This document shows positions 44,665 through 54,508 of a DNA stretch of 64,000 nucleotides, one piece after another. Each line of letters starts with the position of its first letter. Position 1 is the first letter of the stretch. A model generated the notes under the pieces. The model made no database searches, had not been told where the DNA came from, and saw only the letters and a program-made list of their open reading frames with translations. Location of the stretch: contig NZ_CP026604.1 of the NCBI RefSeq assembly GCF_003063625.1, forward strand, positions 4,256,065-4,320,064, written 5' to 3'. The position numbers were made by a program, and so were the translations under genes. Source of the DNA: Saccharobesus litoralis (GTDB lineage: Bacteria; Pseudomonadota; Gammaproteobacteria; Enterobacterales; Alteromonadaceae).

Positions 44665-45207
44665 CTAGTGGATCAGATCAACCACAGGGATCGTTAACGG
44701 ATGGTGAACTTGAAAGCGGCTTTGAAAATAGGCAGCTTCAGTCGCTACCGTTAATTCATCTTGATCAACTAAAATGGTCCACGCCATATTTTTATTAATA
44801 TTACGCGCTAACCCTTCAATTAAATCAGATTCAAACTCGACCATTTGTAATTTGGGGTGTTTATTAATTTTGCTAAGCAACTTTTGGTTTTCATCTCTCT
44901 CGCAATAAAAAAGCCAAACATGATCACTCTTAGCTTCAGCTTTCTCTAAGCTACTTAACTCCAATTTACCTACGTTAAACCAGTGCTCATAATGATGCTG
45001 ATTACGTTTTACAAATAATTCCGGGCTATCGCCATAAACCAGATTAGGACTAACCTGAATATTGTTGTGATGCAGCATAGCCATCGCCAACAGTTTTTCA
45101 ATAAAATAGCTAGGCGAAAACGCATCGTCATAGGACAACGCATGACTAAAGTGCTCATAATAATCCGCATCAATCCTTGATATATCAAATTTAGCTTTAA
45201 CTAACAT
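44665..45207 (-). CDS. YaeQ family protein
   Basis: 180 residues from the ATG giving MLVKAKFDIS; a TTG three codons earlier is in frame. The sequence follows the YaeQ layout: an N-terminal beta-strand and helices (IDADYYEHFSHALSYDD), PELFVKRNQHHYEHWFNVGKL, VWLFYCERDENQKL, and a C-terminal MAWTILVDQDELTV. YaeQ proteins have a PD-(D/E)XK nuclease-like fold; their function is poorly defined. Monocistronic and convergent with rlmI, whose stop lies about 20 bases away. Confidence 0.7.
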   Translation of the reverse strand: MLVKAKFDISRIDADYYEHFSHALSYDDAFSPSYFIEKLLAMAMLHHNNIQVSPNLVYGDSPELFVKRNQHHYEHWFNVGKLELSSLEKAEAKSDHVWLFYCERDENQKLLSKINKHPKLQMVEFESDLIEGLARNINKNMAWTILVDQDELTVATEAAYFQSRFQVHHPLTIPVVDLIH

Positions 45208-45350
45208 ATCAACCAATCAGTTTGGAAAAACCCATCACCTATTGTTGTTAAACTGTAAGCTGTATCAACATTGAATTTTATTCAGTTTGCAGCGTTTCAG
45301 CACTCACAACAACCACTCAAATAACTGTTAAATATAACTTATATTTATCA

Positions 45351-45382
45351 TTAGCTTAGTTGGTAAAATGCAACTAAGCCAA
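45351..45382. repeat. Strong hairpin upstream of the YaeQ gene
   Basis: TTAGCTTAGTTG and CAACTAAGCCAA form a 12-bp stem with one wobble pair around an 8-base loop. No T-tract. The 360-base spacer on either side of it up to the MITE element holds nothing else that I recognise. Confidence 0.45.
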
Positions 45383-45574
45383 TGAATAATGCAAAAACGT
45401 AAGCAAAAGTTGACACCTAATATTAGATTAGAGCTTTAACTCAAAAATTTTGAATGGTTGAATTTATCACCATCTGCCTATTCGTAGTGTTGATTTTAAA
45501 CCTTGCACTCTTTACTTTTTAGATTGCTAATAGAAACGAGCAAAACATTAAAACCTATTGCCAGATACTAGGTA

Positions 45575-45774
45575 CTAGTACTTTTCCAGAAAGAAATGAT
45601 CAGTTGAATTCTTTGTAGATCGAAGCTGCTGCTTCGTCAAAGCCTTAAAATACGACGCGCAGGATTTTGTTCCAGACAAATCCTAAGTACCTGCTATCCA
45701 TGCAGGCAAGCGTCGAACCTACAAAAATAGCTAGCCTTGTTTCAACGAGTCAAAATAAAATTGAAAAAGTACTA
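45575..45774. repeat. MITE-like dispersed element, copy B, carrying a nested insertion
   Basis: About 200 bp, almost identical to copy A near 21.9 kb over TGATCAGTTGAA, GCTTCGTCAAAGCC and AGCGTCGAACCTAC, but interrupted after GACGCG by ~50 bp of the two-hairpin element. The left terminus CTAGTACTTTTCCAGAAAG is well preserved. The right terminus (AAAAAGTACTA) contains the rlmM stop codon. No coding capacity. Confidence 0.75.
45659..45708. repeat. Two-hairpin dispersed element, copy 2 (nested)
   Basis: First stem AGGATTT / AAATCCT around TGTTCCAGAC; second stem CCTGC / GCAGG, then CA. Both stems differ from copy 1 by paired changes that preserve base pairing. It sits in the loop of the hairpin that is intact in MITE copy A. 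Confidence 0.7.
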
Positions 45775-46830
45775 ATATCTAGCAATAGTACGTAAGTGAA
45801 CCGTAATTTCTTCCCTGTCATGGTAAAGGTGCTTGCCCTGTAGGGTATAGCGGATATCGTAGTCAGCTAGAATATCTCGTATAACTGCGAAACTATCCTG
45901 CACTGATTGATACCTTTGTTTCATGGGTAGCTTTAAATTGAATATCGCTTCTTGACAATCACCTCGTGCTAGCCAATTAGCCATTAGACGCGCCACTTTA
46001 GTCGGTTTTTCTACCATGTCGCAAACTAACCAATAAACATTTTGTTTTTTAGGACGATAAACAAAACCATCTTCCATAAAGTGTTTAACTTGGCCCGTTT
46101 CCATTAAATCTTCATTCATGGTGCCATTGTCAATTGCTGCGACAAACATACCTAGCTTAACGAGTTGATAAGTCCAACCACCCGGACAGGCCCCTAAATC
46201 AACTGCATTCATGCCAGGCATTAAGCGCGTTTCTCGCTCGTCCGCCGGCACGAAATGTAAAAATGCTTCTTCCAATTTTAATGTCGAACGACTCGGCGCA
46301 TCTTTAGGAAAACGCAAGCGATGGATCCCTAAATGATGTGGGCTGGCGTTGCTTTTTACGCTCACCCCCAACGTGATTGTGTCTGAGCTTTGGATAAACA
46401 AATGTAAAGTGCGTTTTGCATTGCGTTGCAAAATGCGTTTTTTCTCTAAGGCTTTAGACAAAGGTAAATGAAACTTTTTAGCAAACTTAGTGACTTCTTT
46501 ACCTTCATTGGTATCCGGATAATCAATGGTTAAATCACTAAAGGTTTCGCCTTGTAGCGCTTCGACGATTGGCGTAATTCGATCACCTTCTGCTAGGTCG
46601 TTTAAAACCTCCAATACACGAAACCATTGCCGACAAAAAATCAGTGAATCCAGTTTAATTTGTTTAAACAATAAGCCTGGTTCATGCTCTGTCGCGTTAA
46701 ATTCGACAAAACCTTGATTGGCGTTAAGTTTACAGTAACCAAAAATTTGTTTTTCAGCGGCGACGGCTTGTATTTCGCCAGCCAAATCTTTCTCAAAACC
46801 CGCTCGACAATAAAGTATGTAATTAGCCAT
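45772..46830 (-). CDS. rlmM: 23S rRNA (cytidine-2498-2'-O)-methyltransferase RlmM
   Basis: 352 residues, typical length. It opens with ILYCRAGFEKDLAGEIQ, a THUMP-like domain, and the RrmJ-type methyltransferase has NAVDLGACPGGWTYQLVKLG (SAM-binding) and YWLVCDMVEKPTKVA. The C-terminus has NLKLPMKQRY and the HLYHDREEITVHLR end of RlmM. It methylates the ribose of C2498 in 23S rRNA. The TAG stop lies in the terminus of MITE copy B. The DUF423 gene precedes it with no gap. Confidence 0.92.
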   Translation of the reverse strand: MANYILYCRAGFEKDLAGEIQAVAAEKQIFGYCKLNANQGFVEFNATEHEPGLLFKQIKLDSLIFCRQWFRVLEVLNDLAEGDRITPIVEALQGETFSDLTIDYPDTNEGKEVTKFAKKFHLPLSKALEKKRILQRNAKRTLHLFIQSSDTITLGVSVKSNASPHHLGIHRLRFPKDAPSRSTLKLEEAFLHFVPADERETRLMPGMNAVDLGACPGGWTYQLVKLGMFVAAIDNGTMNEDLMETGQVKHFMEDGFVYRPKKQNVYWLVCDMVEKPTKVARLMANWLARGDCQEAIFNLKLPMKQRYQSVQDSFAVIRDILADYDIRYTLQGKHLYHDREEITVHLRTIARY

Positions 46831-47202
46831 TTATAATTTTTTCACTCCAAACCAAGCTAAGGAAAACCAAGCAATAATAAAACAAAGACCGCCTAGCGGT
46901 GTAACTGGACCAAACCAGGTGTAAGGAGTGAGCGCTAACGCATACAAACTCCCCGCAAACAATACAATGCCTATGACCAATAACGAGGCAATAAATGTTA
47001 AGCAACGACTTTTGTATGATTTCATAATAAAAGCCACTAGCGCTAACAACAAACTATGAAAAAATTGATATTGCACACCCGTGGCAATAATGCCTAATGC
47101 GTATTCATCCAGTACTTGTTTTAATCCGTGGGCGGCGAATGCCCCAATAACAACCGCTAACCCGCCGAGCACGCAAGCCAGCGCAAAAAAATACTTAAAC
47201 AT
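46831..47202 (-). CDS. DUF423 family inner membrane protein (YgdD-like)
   Basis: 123 residues from the ATG giving MFKYFFALACVLGGLA, which overlaps the stop of the upstream hydrolase by eight bases; the longer frame is not credible. Four membrane segments are evident, with the conserved GAFAAHGLK after the first. The function of the family is unknown. In gammaproteobacteria it often lies next to rlmM, as here, where its stop abuts the rlmM start and implies co-expression. Confidence 0.85.
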   Translation of the reverse strand: MFKYFFALACVLGGLAVVIGAFAAHGLKQVLDEYALGIIATGVQYQFFHSLLLALVAFIMKSYKSRCLTFIASLLVIGIVLFAGSLYALALTPYTWFGPVTPLGGLCFIIAWFSLAWFGVKKL

Positions 47203-47845
47203 GTAATTGAATAAATTCAACAAGAGTATTGGCGGCGCATTGTAAGTTTTCCTGATAGGTAACGCCACTGGCTTTTCGTGGTTTAAAACTATGATCACCA
47301 TCAACTAACCATTTAATGTCGAATCGCTCAGCATAAGGAAAAGTGGCTACTTCCTGCTGGTTACCAAAAGTATCTCGCTCACCTTGTATAATTTTTAATG
47401 GAATTTGGATTGCTGGAAAATGATCTAACCTTAACTTTTCAGGTTTACCCGGTGGATGAAACGGATAGCCCAAGGCTACACAGCCTTTGACACAGGTCGC
47501 TATTCTGTCCAGGCAAGCAATATGCGTCGCTACTCTGCCACCCATCGACTTACCGGCAATAAATAAAGGGAGAGCAGAATCAAGCTCCGTCACTTGCTGA
47601 CAAAAACTATTGATTAATTTATCCAGTTTATCGGGTGGACGGCGCTTACCGGTTTGTTGCATCGTTTGCATATAGGGAAAATCAAATAAAATAACATTCA
47701 CCCCTTGGCTAGCGACTAACTGAGCCATAGATTGCATAAATTCATGGTCACTGCCAGCTCCCGCACCATGGGCCAATAACAAATTAGCCATGGCGGTTTT
47801 GTCGTTAGGCGCATTAAACGTCAATTTCAATGATGTCTTGTTCAT
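47195..47845 (-). CDS. Alpha/beta hydrolase of the TEX30/KANSL3-like family
   Basis: 216 residues. LLLAHGAGAGSDHEFM provides the oxyanion region, VNVILFDFPYM and GKRRPPDK are family hallmarks, and the nucleophile elbow is IAGKSMGGRVATHIA with Ser. The C-terminus has GERDTFG and VDGDHSFK, supplying the Asp and His of the triad. Substrate unknown. Its start overlaps the 3' end of the LysR gene by about 30 bases and its end overlaps the DUF423 gene, so lysR-hydrolase-DUF423-rlmM form one compact unit. Confidence 0.8.
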   Translation of the reverse strand: MNKTSLKLTFNAPNDKTAMANLLLAHGAGAGSDHEFMQSMAQLVASQGVNVILFDFPYMQTMQQTGKRRPPDKLDKLINSFCQQVTELDSALPLFIAGKSMGGRVATHIACLDRIATCVKGCVALGYPFHPPGKPEKLRLDHFPAIQIPLKIIQGERDTFGNQQEVATFPYAERFDIKWLVDGDHSFKPRKASGVTYQENLQCAANTLVEFIQLHV

Positions 47846-48743
47846 TTAATAATTCTTCTTGTTCTTGTTTGACTAAGGTCAACATCCAATTGCGAAACAC
47901 GGCAATTTTACCCATATCGCGTTGACTAGAGCGGCATACCAAATAATAAGAGTTTTTGGTGATGAGTACTTCTTGAAAAGGTTGAATAAGGCGCCCTGCT
48001 TCTAGCTCAGGTCTTGCCAATACACTGTGGCCTAACGCCACACCTTGACCAAATACCGCAGCTTGAATAACCATGGTGGAATGGCTAAATATGGGGCCGT
48101 GATTAACATTGATATTTTTTAAATCAAATTTACGACACCATAACTTCCAATATTTACGGTTACTGTCGTGTAGTAAATTATGATGCTCTAAATCTTGCGG
48201 CCGATTTAGTGGTTTATCTAAGGTTAATAAATTAGGAGAACACACTGGGGTCAAATATTCAGTATGCAGTTTAGTCGACTCTAATCCTGGCCAATTACCA
48301 CGACCAAAGTAAATAGCAACGTCAACATCATCGGTTAGTAAGCCTTCGTCCATATCGACAGCTTTAATCCGTACATCAATATCAGGGTGTTGAGTCGAAA
48401 ACAAATTTAAGCGCGGTACTAGCCACTGGATAGCGAAACTGGCAGGCAAACTCACCGTTATCGCACCTTTGTCGCCTTTAGCTAATAAACGCTCTGTCGA
48501 TTCATACAAGGACTCAAATACCGCTTTTATATCAACATGGTAAGACTGCCCTTCTTCGGTCAGTAACAACGCCCTGTTTTTGCGCATGAAAAGTTTGATA
48601 CCTAAAAACTCTTCAAGCGCTTTTATTTGATGCGAAACCGCAGCCTGAGTCACAAACAATTCCTCGGCAGCCTTGGTAAAGCTTAAGTGTCTAGCTGCGG
48701 CTTCAAAGGCACGCAACGAATTTAACGGTGGTAGTCTTTTCAT
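47814..48743 (-). CDS. LysR-type transcriptional regulator (GcvA-like)
   Basis: 309 residues. The N-terminal HTH reads LPPLNSLRAFEAAARHLSFTKAAEELFVTQAAVSHQIKALE, the GcvA-type helix-turn-helix with the QAAVS recognition start. The rest is a periplasmic-binding-like effector domain (GAITVSLPASFAIQWLVPRL; DDVDVAIYFGRG). Target genes and ligand are unknown; the divergent small exported protein gene is a candidate because LysR regulators often control the facing gene. The 175-base gap between them has room for the operator. Confidence 0.85.
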   Translation of the reverse strand: MKRLPPLNSLRAFEAAARHLSFTKAAEELFVTQAAVSHQIKALEEFLGIKLFMRKNRALLLTEEGQSYHVDIKAVFESLYESTERLLAKGDKGAITVSLPASFAIQWLVPRLNLFSTQHPDIDVRIKAVDMDEGLLTDDVDVAIYFGRGNWPGLESTKLHTEYLTPVCSPNLLTLDKPLNRPQDLEHHNLLHDSNRKYWKLWCRKFDLKNINVNHGPIFSHSTMVIQAAVFGQGVALGHSVLARPELEAGRLIQPFQEVLITKNSYYLVCRSSQRDMGKIAVFRNWMLTLVKQEQEELLNEQDIIEIDV

Positions 48744-48918
48744 TTATTCATTAGTTTTTCTAATGCGAAGATAAAATTCTTTTCATTTTTAATTGATGCT
48801 TAGCTCAATTATATTGTACCCATCAAAGGAAAGATGTAATAAAGCAACAACCTTTGACCAGATAATTAACAAAAAAGAAAAAATTTTACATTAATTTTAC
48901 TAATACAGGAAACAGATT

Positions 48919-49176
48919 ATGAAAACTTTTAAATCTATCACACTTTTAGCCAGTTTGTTTGCATTAAACGCTTTTGCAGCGACTGAAAACACTGAATTAA
49001 CAAAAGAATTAAAATTAAATGCCGGTTTAGAGCTTAACGAAATTGCAATCGAATTAGAAAACGCGGTTAAAGTTGACGTGAGTGAAGTTAAATTAGCATT
49101 AGTTAAAGAAGCGAAAAAAGCTGATTTTAATAAAGTAGATGTTAAAAACGTTAAAGAAGAACAAGTAGCTGAATAA
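48919..49176 (+). CDS. Small exported protein of unknown function
   Basis: 85 residues with a clear Sec signal peptide: KTFKSITLLASLFALNAFA, with cleavage expected after AFA. The mature ~65 residues are very rich in Glu, Lys, Val, Leu and Asn, predicted helical and charged, with no Cys. I do not recognise a family. GGAA lies about ten bases before the ATG and a strong terminator overlaps the stop, so it is a real monocistronic gene. Facing a LysR regulator, it may be regulated by it (inference). Confidence 0.75.
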   Translation: MKTFKSITLLASLFALNAFAATENTELTKELKLNAGLELNEIAIELENAVKVDVSEVKLALVKEAKKADFNKVDVKNVKEEQVAE

Positions 49177-49199
49177 TACTACTTGTTCTTTCTTCTTTT

Positions 49200-49201
<2 letters not shown>
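49157..49201 (+). terminator. Rho-independent terminator overlapping the small-protein stop codon
   Basis: AAGAACAAGTAG and CTACTTGTTCTT form a 12-bp perfect stem, followed by TCTTCTTTTTT. The stop codon lies in the loop, so the last codons form the 5' arm. The T-run reaches the kdsA stop on the other strand, and the structure may serve both genes. Confidence 0.85.
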
Positions 49202-50054
<853 letters not shown>

Positions 50055-50080
50055 TCACTCTTTTAATCAATTTAAATATA

Positions 50081-50115
50081 TAAAAAAAGCCAGAGTCGAT
50101 AACCCTGGCTTTTAA
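50081..50115 (-). terminator. Terminator of the Entner-Doudoroff operon
   Basis: On the minus strand the stem AGCCAG / CTGGCT (extendable by A-T pairs) encloses an 11-base loop and is followed by seven T. It is placed 25 bases beyond the eda stop. Confidence 0.85.
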
Positions 50116-50139
50116 AAATTGGTTAGCAATCAACTAAAC

Positions 50140-50793
50140 CTATAAGTTTTGTGCGCCTTCAACTGCTGCTTTAGCAATTTCAGTGATCTTCTTCCAATCA
50201 CCGGCTTCAACAGCATCTTGAGGTACTAACCATGAACCACCAACACAAGCAACATTAGGCAGCTTTAAGTAGTTTTGATAGTTAGCTGGGTTAATACCAC
50301 CGGTTGGGCAGAACGTAATTTGTGGACAAGGACCCGCAATTGACTTAAGCATAGGTACGCCACCTGCAGCTTCTGCTGGGAAAAACTTAAAGCAGTCTAA
50401 ACCATGCTCAATACCTGTCATCATTTCAGAGATAGTTGCGATACCTGGGATCAAAGGCATTGAACCTTGGTTAGCAGTTTGTAATAACGCGGGTGTTAAA
50501 CCAGGGCTAATACCAAATTGACCACCTGCAGCTTCTACAGCTTTGTATTGTTCGCCAGAAATAATAGTACCAGCGCCAGTCACAGCTTCCGGTAATTTCT
50601 CTGAAAGTAGTTTAATCGCGTCTAATGCACACTCAGTACGTAAAGTCACTTCAAGTACTTTTACGCCACCTTCCAGTAATGCTTCAGATACAGGTAAAGC
50701 GTGCTCTAATTTTTTAAATACTAAAACCGGTACAACTGTACCTTGTTTTAGAATATCCAACGCGCTGGTTTGCCAATTGTTAGTCGTTGTCAT
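50140..50793 (-). CDS. eda: KDPG aldolase (4-hydroxy-2-oxoglutarate/KDPG aldolase)
   Basis: 217 residues. [37 protein letters not shown] has the catalytic Glu, and [12 protein letters not shown] contains the Schiff-base Lys. It cleaves 2-keto-3-deoxy-6-phosphogluconate into pyruvate and glyceraldehyde 3-phosphate, the last step of the Entner-Doudoroff pathway. Four bases separate it from glk upstream. A good terminator follows. Confidence 0.95.
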   Translation of the reverse strand: MTTTNNWQTSALDILKQGTVVPVLVFKKLEHALPVSEALLEGGVKVLEVTLRTECALDAIKLLSEKLPEAVTGAGTIISGEQYKAVEAAGGQFGISPGLTPALLQTANQGSMPLIPGIATISEMMTGIEHGLDCFKFFPAEAAGGVPMLKSIAGPCPQITFCPTGGINPANYQNYLKLPNVACVGGSWLVPQDAVEAGDWKKITEIAKAAVEGAQNL

Positions 50794-50797
50794 CTTG

Positions 50798-51757
50798 TTA
50801 TGCCTCGATATTTTGAGCTAAGTAAGCTGCAGCACCTACTAAGCCCGGTTGCTGTTCTGTTACAACAAATACGGGGATCTTCTTATTTAATTTGGCAAAA
50901 CGACCTTTATCTTCAAATCGTGCTCTAAAGTCGCTTTGTTTGAAGTACTCTATAAAGCGAGGAATAATACCACCCGCAATATAAACTCCGCCGTATGTTA
51001 ATAAATTCAGTGCTAAATTACCGCCAAAACTGCCCATTACACGGCAGAATACGTCTAAGGTTAATTTAGCTATTTCATCGTTATTATCTAATGCACTTGT
51101 CGTCACTTGGGCCGGCGAGGTTAATACCGGTTGTTGACCTTTGGTCTGACAAATGGCTTGATAGATCTCTAAAAGACCGGGACCAGATACTAAACGTTCT
51201 ACCGACACATGACCATACTTTGCTTGTAAAACATTTAGAACTTGTTGCTCTATCTCGTCGTTAGGTGCGAAATCAACATGACCACCTTCACCAGGTAACG
51301 GAATATATTTGTCACCGGCTCTAATCAAATGAGCCACACCCAGACCTGTACCTGGTCCATAAACTGCCATTGGCGCGTCAAGATCAGCGGCAACCGTGCC
51401 CCCAACTTGAATCTTATTCTCGTCACTCAAAAACGGTAAACACATAGCTTGTGCTGTAAAGTCATTAATCACTAAAAAGCTGTCTAAACCCAGTTTGCTT
51501 TTAACGCCTTCAATCGAAAAAGACCAAGAGTGATTAGTCATAGTGACTTGGTCGCCATTAATTGGACAGGCGATCGCGATACAAACATGTTTAACATCGT
51601 TAACTGCGAAGTCTTGACAGTATTGACTGAGTACCGCATCAACATTGTCATACTCTGTCACAGGGTATGTTTTGTCATCAGAGAACTGTGCATTTAAACC
51701 ATTGGTTTGGGCAACACGCATATTGGTGCCGCCGATATCTGCAATTAAACAAGTCAT
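50798..51757 (-). CDS. glk: Glucokinase
   Basis: 319 residues of the E. coli-type glucokinase family (non-ROK). [14 protein letters not shown] binds the ATP phosphates, [15 protein letters not shown] contains the catalytic Asp, and [13 protein letters not shown] and [13 protein letters not shown] are substrate-binding blocks. It phosphorylates glucose to glucose 6-phosphate. Twelve bases after edd and four before eda, it is part of the zwf-pgl-edd-glk-eda operon. Confidence 0.95.
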   Translation of the reverse strand: MTCLIADIGGTNMRVAQTNGLNAQFSDDKTYPVTEYDNVDAVLSQYCQDFAVNDVKHVCIAIACPINGDQVTMTNHSWSFSIEGVKSKLGLDSFLVINDFTAQAMCLPFLSDENKIQVGGTVAADLDAPMAVYGPGTGLGVAHLIRAGDKYIPLPGEGGHVDFAPNDEIEQQVLNVLQAKYGHVSVERLVSGPGLLEIYQAICQTKGQQPVLTSPAQVTTSALDNNDEIAKLTLDVFCRVMGSFGGNLALNLLTYGGVYIAGGIIPRFIEYFKQSDFRARFEDKGRFAKLNKKIPVFVVTEQQPGLVGAAAYLAQNIEA

Positions 51758-51769
51758 GTTAGAATTTCC

Positions 51770-53590
51770 TTACCCTTCAACAAATACACAAGCAGCGCCT
51801 TGCTCGGCACCCGTCATGTTTGAGCGTAACGCACCAAAGAACTCTCGTCCCATTCCCACGCGCTCACCTTCAACACGAGACGGAAGCACCGCTTGACGTT
51901 GGGCTAATTCAGCATCATCAACTAGCAATTGCAATTGACCATTCGCTGGATCTAAGCGCACTAAATCGCCATTTTGTACTTTGGCAAGTATACCGCCGTC
52001 AATGGCTTCTGGCGTAAGGTGGATAGCCGCAGGAATTTTACCAGATGCACCTGACATTCGGCCATCTGTCACTAACGCTACTTTATATCCTTTATCTTGT
52101 AATACACCTAAAGGCGGCGTTAATTTATGTAGTTCTGGCATTCCAACCGCTTTTGGACCTTGGAAACGCACCACAACTACACAGTCTTTTTCTAATTCAC
52201 CTGATTTAAAAGCACCTTCTAAATCATGTTGGCTTTCAAATACAACGGCTGGTGCCTCAATTACGGCGTCAGGCGCTGGCATTGCTGACGTTTTAATTAC
52301 GCCACGGCCTAAGTTACCTTCTAATACCGACAAACCACCGTTAGAGCTAAACGGCTGGGCCGCTGATGCAATAACCGTAGGATCTGACGATTGTGTAGGA
52401 CCTTCTTTCCAAACGACTTTGCCATCTTCTAAGAAAGGTTCTTGAGTATATTTTTCAAGACCTTCACCGCAAACCGTTTTAACATCGTTATGTAATACGC
52501 CCGCGCCTAACAACTCGCGGAACAATAACGCCATGCCACCCGCAGCAACAAAATGGTTAATATCTGCTTGGCCATTCGGATAAATACGCGTTAACAGAGG
52601 TGTAACGCTTGATAACTCAGAAAAGTCATCCCAATTAACAATAATACCGGCTGCACGAGCCATAGCGACTAAGTGCATAGTGTGGTTGGTAGAACCACCC
52701 GTTGCCAATAAGGCAACTATACCGTTAACCACAGATTTTTCATCAACGATATGGCCGATTGGCGTATAGTTAGTGCCTAAATCAGTTAGGCGTGTCACCT
52801 GAACAGCCGCCGCTTTAGTTAAAGCGTCACGTAATGGTGTACCAGGGTTAACAAAAGAAGAACCCGGTAAATGCAAGCCCATTACCTCAACGACGAGTTG
52901 ATTAGAATTCGCTGTACCGTAGAAAGTACAAGTACCGGCAGAATGATAAGAAGCTGATTCTGATTCAAGCAATTCTTCACGACCGACTTTGCCTTCAGCA
53001 AATAATTGACGGGTACGCGCTTTTTCTTTGTTCGAAATACCCGATGGCATAGGGCCTGCTGGTACAAACACCATAGGCAAATGGCCAAATGATAATGCCG
53101 ACATAACTAAACCGGGGACGATCTTATCGCAGATCCCAAGCATTAAAGCGCCATCGAACATATTGTGTGATAAGCCGATACAAGAAGACATAGCAATAAC
53201 ATCTCGGCTCATCAAGCTTAAATCCATACCATCTTGACCTTGGGTTACACCATCACACATGGCTGGTACACCACCTGCGACTTGCGCAACACTACCGACT
53301 TCTGCTACCGCTTGTTTAATAACATCAGGATAAGTCTCATACGGTTGATGGGCTGATAGCATGTCATTATAAGAAGTAATGATACCTATATTCGCCTTGG
53401 TAAATCCCTTTAAAGACGCTTTGTCATCTGCGCTACAAGCAGCAAAGCCATGGGCTAAGTTACCACAAGCTAAAGCGCCACGATGCGGCCCTTTGACTCG
53501 CGCTTGTTCAATTTTATCTAAATAAGCTCGGCGTGTATCTTTACTTCTTTCGATAATACGCTGAGTGACTGTCTCAACTACTGGGTTCAT
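51770..53590 (-). CDS. edd: 6-phosphogluconate dehydratase
   Basis: 606 residues of the IlvD/Edd family. Iron-sulfur ligands and metal sites are in [33 protein letters not shown] and [15 protein letters not shown]; the C-terminal swivel domain has [24 protein letters not shown]. It dehydrates 6-phosphogluconate to KDPG. Upstream lies a 213-base intercistronic segment with four consecutive hairpins, unlike the tight spacing elsewhere in the operon. Confidence 0.95.
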   Translation of the reverse strand: MNPVVETVTQRIIERSKDTRRAYLDKIEQARVKGPHRGALACGNLAHGFAACSADDKASLKGFTKANIGIITSYNDMLSAHQPYETYPDVIKQAVAEVGSVAQVAGGVPAMCDGVTQGQDGMDLSLMSRDVIAMSSCIGLSHNMFDGALMLGICDKIVPGLVMSALSFGHLPMVFVPAGPMPSGISNKEKARTRQLFAEGKVGREELLESESASYHSAGTCTFYGTANSNQLVVEVMGLHLPGSSFVNPGTPLRDALTKAAAVQVTRLTDLGTNYTPIGHIVDEKSVVNGIVALLATGGSTNHTMHLVAMARAAGIIVNWDDFSELSSVTPLLTRIYPNGQADINHFVAAGGMALLFRELLGAGVLHNDVKTVCGEGLEKYTQEPFLEDGKVVWKEGPTQSSDPTVIASAAQPFSSNGGLSVLEGNLGRGVIKTSAMPAPDAVIEAPAVVFESQHDLEGAFKSGELEKDCVVVVRFQGPKAVGMPELHKLTPPLGVLQDKGYKVALVTDGRMSGASGKIPAAIHLTPEAIDGGILAKVQNGDLVRLDPANGQLQLLVDDAELAQRQAVLPSRVEGERVGMGREFFGALRSNMTGAEQGAACVFVEG

Positions 53591-53689
53591 AGTAATAATC
53601 TCGGCTCAAACTGTGTGTAAAGTGTAAGTTGGGTGCGTAGTAAGTTATTTGGTTTAACCTTGCTAACAAAACATAAGCCAACAAAATAG

Positions 53690-53786
53690 AAAGCGAGAAA
53701 AACTCTCGCTTTGCGTACCAAATCACCTTGCGGATTTGGCTCTAGATCTCTTAGTGGATCTTTGGGTAAGGAGTGCCCTCCTTACC
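53690..53786 (-). promoter_or_regulatory. Structured pgl-edd intercistronic region (four hairpins)
   Basis: In minus-strand order: GGTAAGGAG / CTCCTTACC (9 bp), AGATC / GATCT (5 bp), CCAAATC / GATTTGG (7 bp) and AAAGCGAGA / TCTCGCTTT (9 bp) followed by CTATTTTGTT. All are perfect. The rest of the 213-base spacer is unremarkable. Possible roles: mRNA stabilisation of the downstream part, partial termination, or a leader acting on edd. The mechanism is not determinable. Confidence 0.55.
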
Positions 53787-53803
53787 TTTATAATTTTAGA
53801 CGA

Positions 53804-54499
53804 TTAAAGCTTGGTTTCTGTGTAAATCACATCAACAGGCACATCGTTTTGTTGAAGAATTGCCCGAATAGGCATTTCAAACTTATCGTCAGCCGCTAAC
53901 GCTTTATCCAGAACGTCTTTTTTACTCTTGCCTACAATATGTAAGAAAATTTGCTGAGCGTTCAATAAAGATTTTAAAGTTAACGACATACGCTCATGCG
54001 GCGCTGTTGTCGGCTGCACAGCAATTACTAAATCATCGCTAGCAAAACCTTCAGCGATTTGTTCTGAGCATGGGAATAAAGAAGCTGTGTGACCATCTTC
54101 ACCCATACCTAAAATCAAAACGTCTAACGGTTGCGGTAAACCTGACAAACTTGCTGTCACACTGGCTTCGGCACCAAAAGCAGATGCTTCACTAGTTTTG
54201 ATTTCAGCAAATGTCGCAACGGCGGCATTATTCTGTAATAAATTGTTTTTAACTAATGACGTATTACTGTCTTTGTGGTCCGCATCAACCCAACGCTCAT
54301 CGGCTAATGTGATCGTGACTTTATCCCAAGCAAGTTCAATTTGTGAAAGCGCTTTGAAGAAAGGTAAAGGCGTACTACCACCAGACACAACTAAAGAGGC
54401 ACAACCTTTTGCCTTGATTGCATCTTTCAATAAGCCAGCAACGCGCTCTGCAAATGCTGGGTTTAATTCATTAGTGTCTTTGTATTCAACTAAATTCAT
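53804..54499 (-). CDS. pgl: 6-phosphogluconolactonase
   Basis: 231 residues of the DevB-type (NagB-like fold) family. SLVVSGGSTPLPFFKALSQ is the sugar-phosphate loop, ITLADERWVD and LILGMGEDGHTASLFP are the hallmark motifs with the catalytic His. It hydrolyses 6-phosphogluconolactone to 6-phosphogluconate. It follows zwf after nine bases, so the two consecutive steps are co-expressed. Confidence 0.94.
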   Translation of the reverse strand: MNLVEYKDTNELNPAFAERVAGLLKDAIKAKGCASLVVSGGSTPLPFFKALSQIELAWDKVTITLADERWVDADHKDSNTSLVKNNLLQNNAAVATFAEIKTSEASAFGAEASVTASLSGLPQPLDVLILGMGEDGHTASLFPCSEQIAEGFASDDLVIAVQPTTAPHERMSLTLKSLLNAQQIFLHIVGKSKKDVLDKALAADDKFEMPIRAILQQNDVPVDVIYTETKL

Positions 54500-54508
54500 T
54501 GTTTGTCC

